Positions 63,117 through 64,000 of a DNA stretch of 64,000 bases are shown piece after piece. The stretch is from positions 1-64,000 of the forward strand of contig JAOACS010000008.1 of the NCBI GenBank assembly GCA_026417655.1. The letters run 5' to 3'. This stretch comes from Syntrophobacterales bacterium. GTDB taxonomy: Bacteria; Desulfobacterota; Syntrophobacteria; Syntrophobacterales; Thermodesulforhabdaceae. The notes beneath the pieces are model-generated. The model searched no databases and was not told where the DNA came from. It saw only the letters and a list, made by a program, of their open reading frames with translations. The first letter of the stretch is position 1, and each line of letters begins with the position of its first letter. Position numbers and translations under genes: made by a program.

Positions 63117-63626
63117 TTGGTTTTGGAAGAGGTAATTCTAGGTCTTGGAAGCAACATGGGAGACGGGGTGGCCAATTGCGAAGAAGCCGTTAGACTTTTG
63201 AGTGAACGTTGTGTTGTGACTATTACGGCCCTATCGTCTTGGTATGCGACGGAGCCCCAGGGGTATAGGGATCAGAACTGGTTCATAAATGGGGCACTCT
63301 GCGGTAAAACCTCCCTTTCACCAGAGGGACTTCTTTTCGAAGTGAAAAAGATAGAGTCCTATATGGGACGGGAGGAGACCTTCCGCTGGGGTCCCAGGAT
63401 TATAGATATTGACATTTTGTTCTACGGCCATAACGGCGAGACCTGTGTTTGGGGAGAGGATTTGCAAATCCCCCACAAAATGCTTCATAGGAGGCGTTTT
63501 GTCCTGATTCCCCTAGTAGAAATAGCCCCCTCTCTCGTCCACCCTGTTTATCGCCAGAACGTAAAGACATTATTGAGAGGGCTTCCCAGGGATGGTCAGA
63601 TAGTAAAAAGGGTAAAAAAGCAATGA
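63117..63626 (+). CDS. folK: 6-hydroxymethyl-7,8-dihydropterin pyrophosphokinase
   Basis: 169 residues. HPPK motifs: LGLGSNMGD, SSWYATEPQGYRDQNWFINGA, GRIID-type stretch reading WGPRIIDIDILFYG and QIPHKMLHRRRFVLIPL. It pyrophosphorylates the pterin for folate synthesis. The start is a TTG at 63117 or 63123; AGGAGAGGAAG serves either. It overlaps the next small gene by 4 bp. Confidence 0.93.
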   Translation: MVLEEVILGLGSNMGDGVANCEEAVRLLSERCVVTITALSSWYATEPQGYRDQNWFINGALCGKTSLSPEGLLFEVKKIESYMGREETFRWGPRIIDIDILFYGHNGETCVWGEDLQIPHKMLHRRRFVLIPLVEIAPSLVHPVYRQNVKTLLRGLPRDGQIVKRVKKQ

Positions 63627-63901
63627 CACGTTTTATTCTCTTTCTACTACTTATCTACTGTGGATATCTTTTGTGGCGATACGTTAAGAAAAAATTTCTG
63701 ATGCTCGATCGAAGCGACGATACCACTTTTCGTAAGGAACCTTCATCAATTGCTGAGCTGGTGCAGGATCCTCAGTGTGGTGTTTATATAGTTAAGGATA
63801 AGGCTATAAAGGTCAATATTGATGGAAGGGAGGTTTATTTCTGTAGTGAAGCATGCAGGGGTAAATATCTTGAGAGAAAGGAAGGGGAGCGAAAGTCATG
63901 A
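63623..63901 (+). CDS. Small membrane protein with YHS/TRASH-like metal-binding motif
   Basis: 92 residues. One N-terminal transmembrane helix (about 3-18) is followed by a basic linker and a domain with DPQCGVYI and [13 protein letters not shown], the cysteine pattern of PP0621/YHS-TRASH-like metal-binding modules. The metal and role are not known. It is coupled by ATGA overlaps to folK upstream and to the transaldolase-like gene downstream. Confidence 0.75.
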   Translation: MTRFILFLLLIYCGYLLWRYVKKKFLMLDRSDDTTFRKEPSSIAELVQDPQCGVYIVKDKAIKVNIDGREVYFCSEACRGKYLERKEGERKS

Positions 63902-64000
63902 AGTTTTTTATAGACACTGCTAACTTGAATGAGATTAGGGCTGCCTATGAACTTGGAATCCTCGATGGTGTAACTACAAATCCTTCTCTGATAGCAAAGG
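63898..64000 (+). CDS. Transaldolase / fructose-6-phosphate aldolase family, 3'-truncated
   Basis: First 34 codons of a short-type (FSA/TalC-like) transaldolase: [20 protein letters not shown] followed by [10 protein letters not shown]. It acts in the non-oxidative pentose phosphate pathway or cleaves fructose 6-phosphate; the deciding residues lie past the window edge. Overlaps the preceding gene by 4 bp. Confidence 0.92.
   Translation, partial: MKFFIDTANLNEIRAAYELGILDGVTTNPSLIAK

Noticed and set aside
1-64000. CRISPR arrays, insertion sequences, prophage
   Set aside because: No regularly spaced repeats, transposases, terminal inverted repeats or phage structural genes were seen while reading through the window.

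Overview
The window looks like one chromosomal contig from an anaerobic, probably thermophilic member of the Desulfobacterota (old Deltaproteobacteria, Syntrophobacter/Thermodesulforhabdus-like). This rests on a ferredoxin-linked 2-oxoacid oxidoreductase, a Hox/Hyd-type diaphorase, DapL-type lysine synthesis, abundant AGA/AGG/ATA codons and several gene orders I associate with that group (tpiA-secG-tRNA-Leu; hslVU-argBDFGH-lysA-dapFAB-dapL). That is inference; there is no rRNA to confirm it. The first 16 bases are a Nextera/Tn5 mosaic-end remnant, so the left edge is a contig end and not biology. No CRISPR array, insertion sequence, prophage or rRNA was seen.

Layout. 17-7270 (+): truncated rpe; a three-gene NADH:acceptor diaphorase module (NuoE-, NuoF- and HoxU-like) with no catalytic partner nearby; dCMP deaminase overlapping a thymidylate synthase that carries an MtrA-like N-terminal domain; a HAD protein; a membrane alpha/beta hydrolase. 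7318-16538 (-): a lower-glycolysis operon read as PPDK-like protein, two unlike GAPDHs, pgk, tpiA, secG, then tRNA-Leu(GAG) with its own promoter. 16735-21319 (+): hisC, cmk, rpsA, sppA. 21282-23520 (-): a two-gene locus pairing a divergent TOTE/COG1061-type SF2 helicase with a RimK-like ATP-grasp protein, both missing key motifs. 23804-29279 (+): rtcB, an RpoH-like sigma factor, the CCA-adding enzyme and pyruvate kinase. 29263-35960 (-): a redox/signalling set read as DsrE-like selenoprotein, GlcF/HdrD-like Fe-S protein, chemoreceptor and hybrid histidine kinase. 36143-40566 (+): a TolC/MacA/MacB tripartite exporter. 40575-44518 (-): diguanylate cyclase, a 43-residue basic protein, an AmgK/MurU-like pair and an HD-GYP phosphodiesterase. 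44614-64000 (+): a run of about 19 kb of closely packed genes: korDABC, surE, xerC, hslVU, argBDFGH, a lipoprotein, lysA, dapF-dapA-dapB-dapL, folK, a YHS-like protein and the start of a transaldolase/FSA gene.

How it works together. Carbon flow is covered by lower glycolysis/gluconeogenesis enzymes, pyruvate kinase, Kor (2-oxoglutarate and reduced ferredoxin) and pentose-phosphate enzymes at both edges. Kor feeds ferredoxin, and 2-oxoglutarate links to the glutamate-based Arg and Lys/DAP pathways downstream. The diaphorase would connect the NADH pool to an unseen hydrogenase, formate dehydrogenase or other partner.

The best candidates for something unusual are: (1) a DsrE-family gene read through an in-frame TGA at a UxxC motif, with a convincing bacterial SECIS hairpin, next to an HdrD/GlcF-like protein; (2) the helicase/ATP-grasp pair of apparently degenerate enzymes; (3) a 1422-residue PPDK-like protein with no PEP-binding TIM barrel and a large unknown helical N-terminal part, encoded first in a glycolytic operon; (4) thymidylate synthase fused to an MtrA-like domain.
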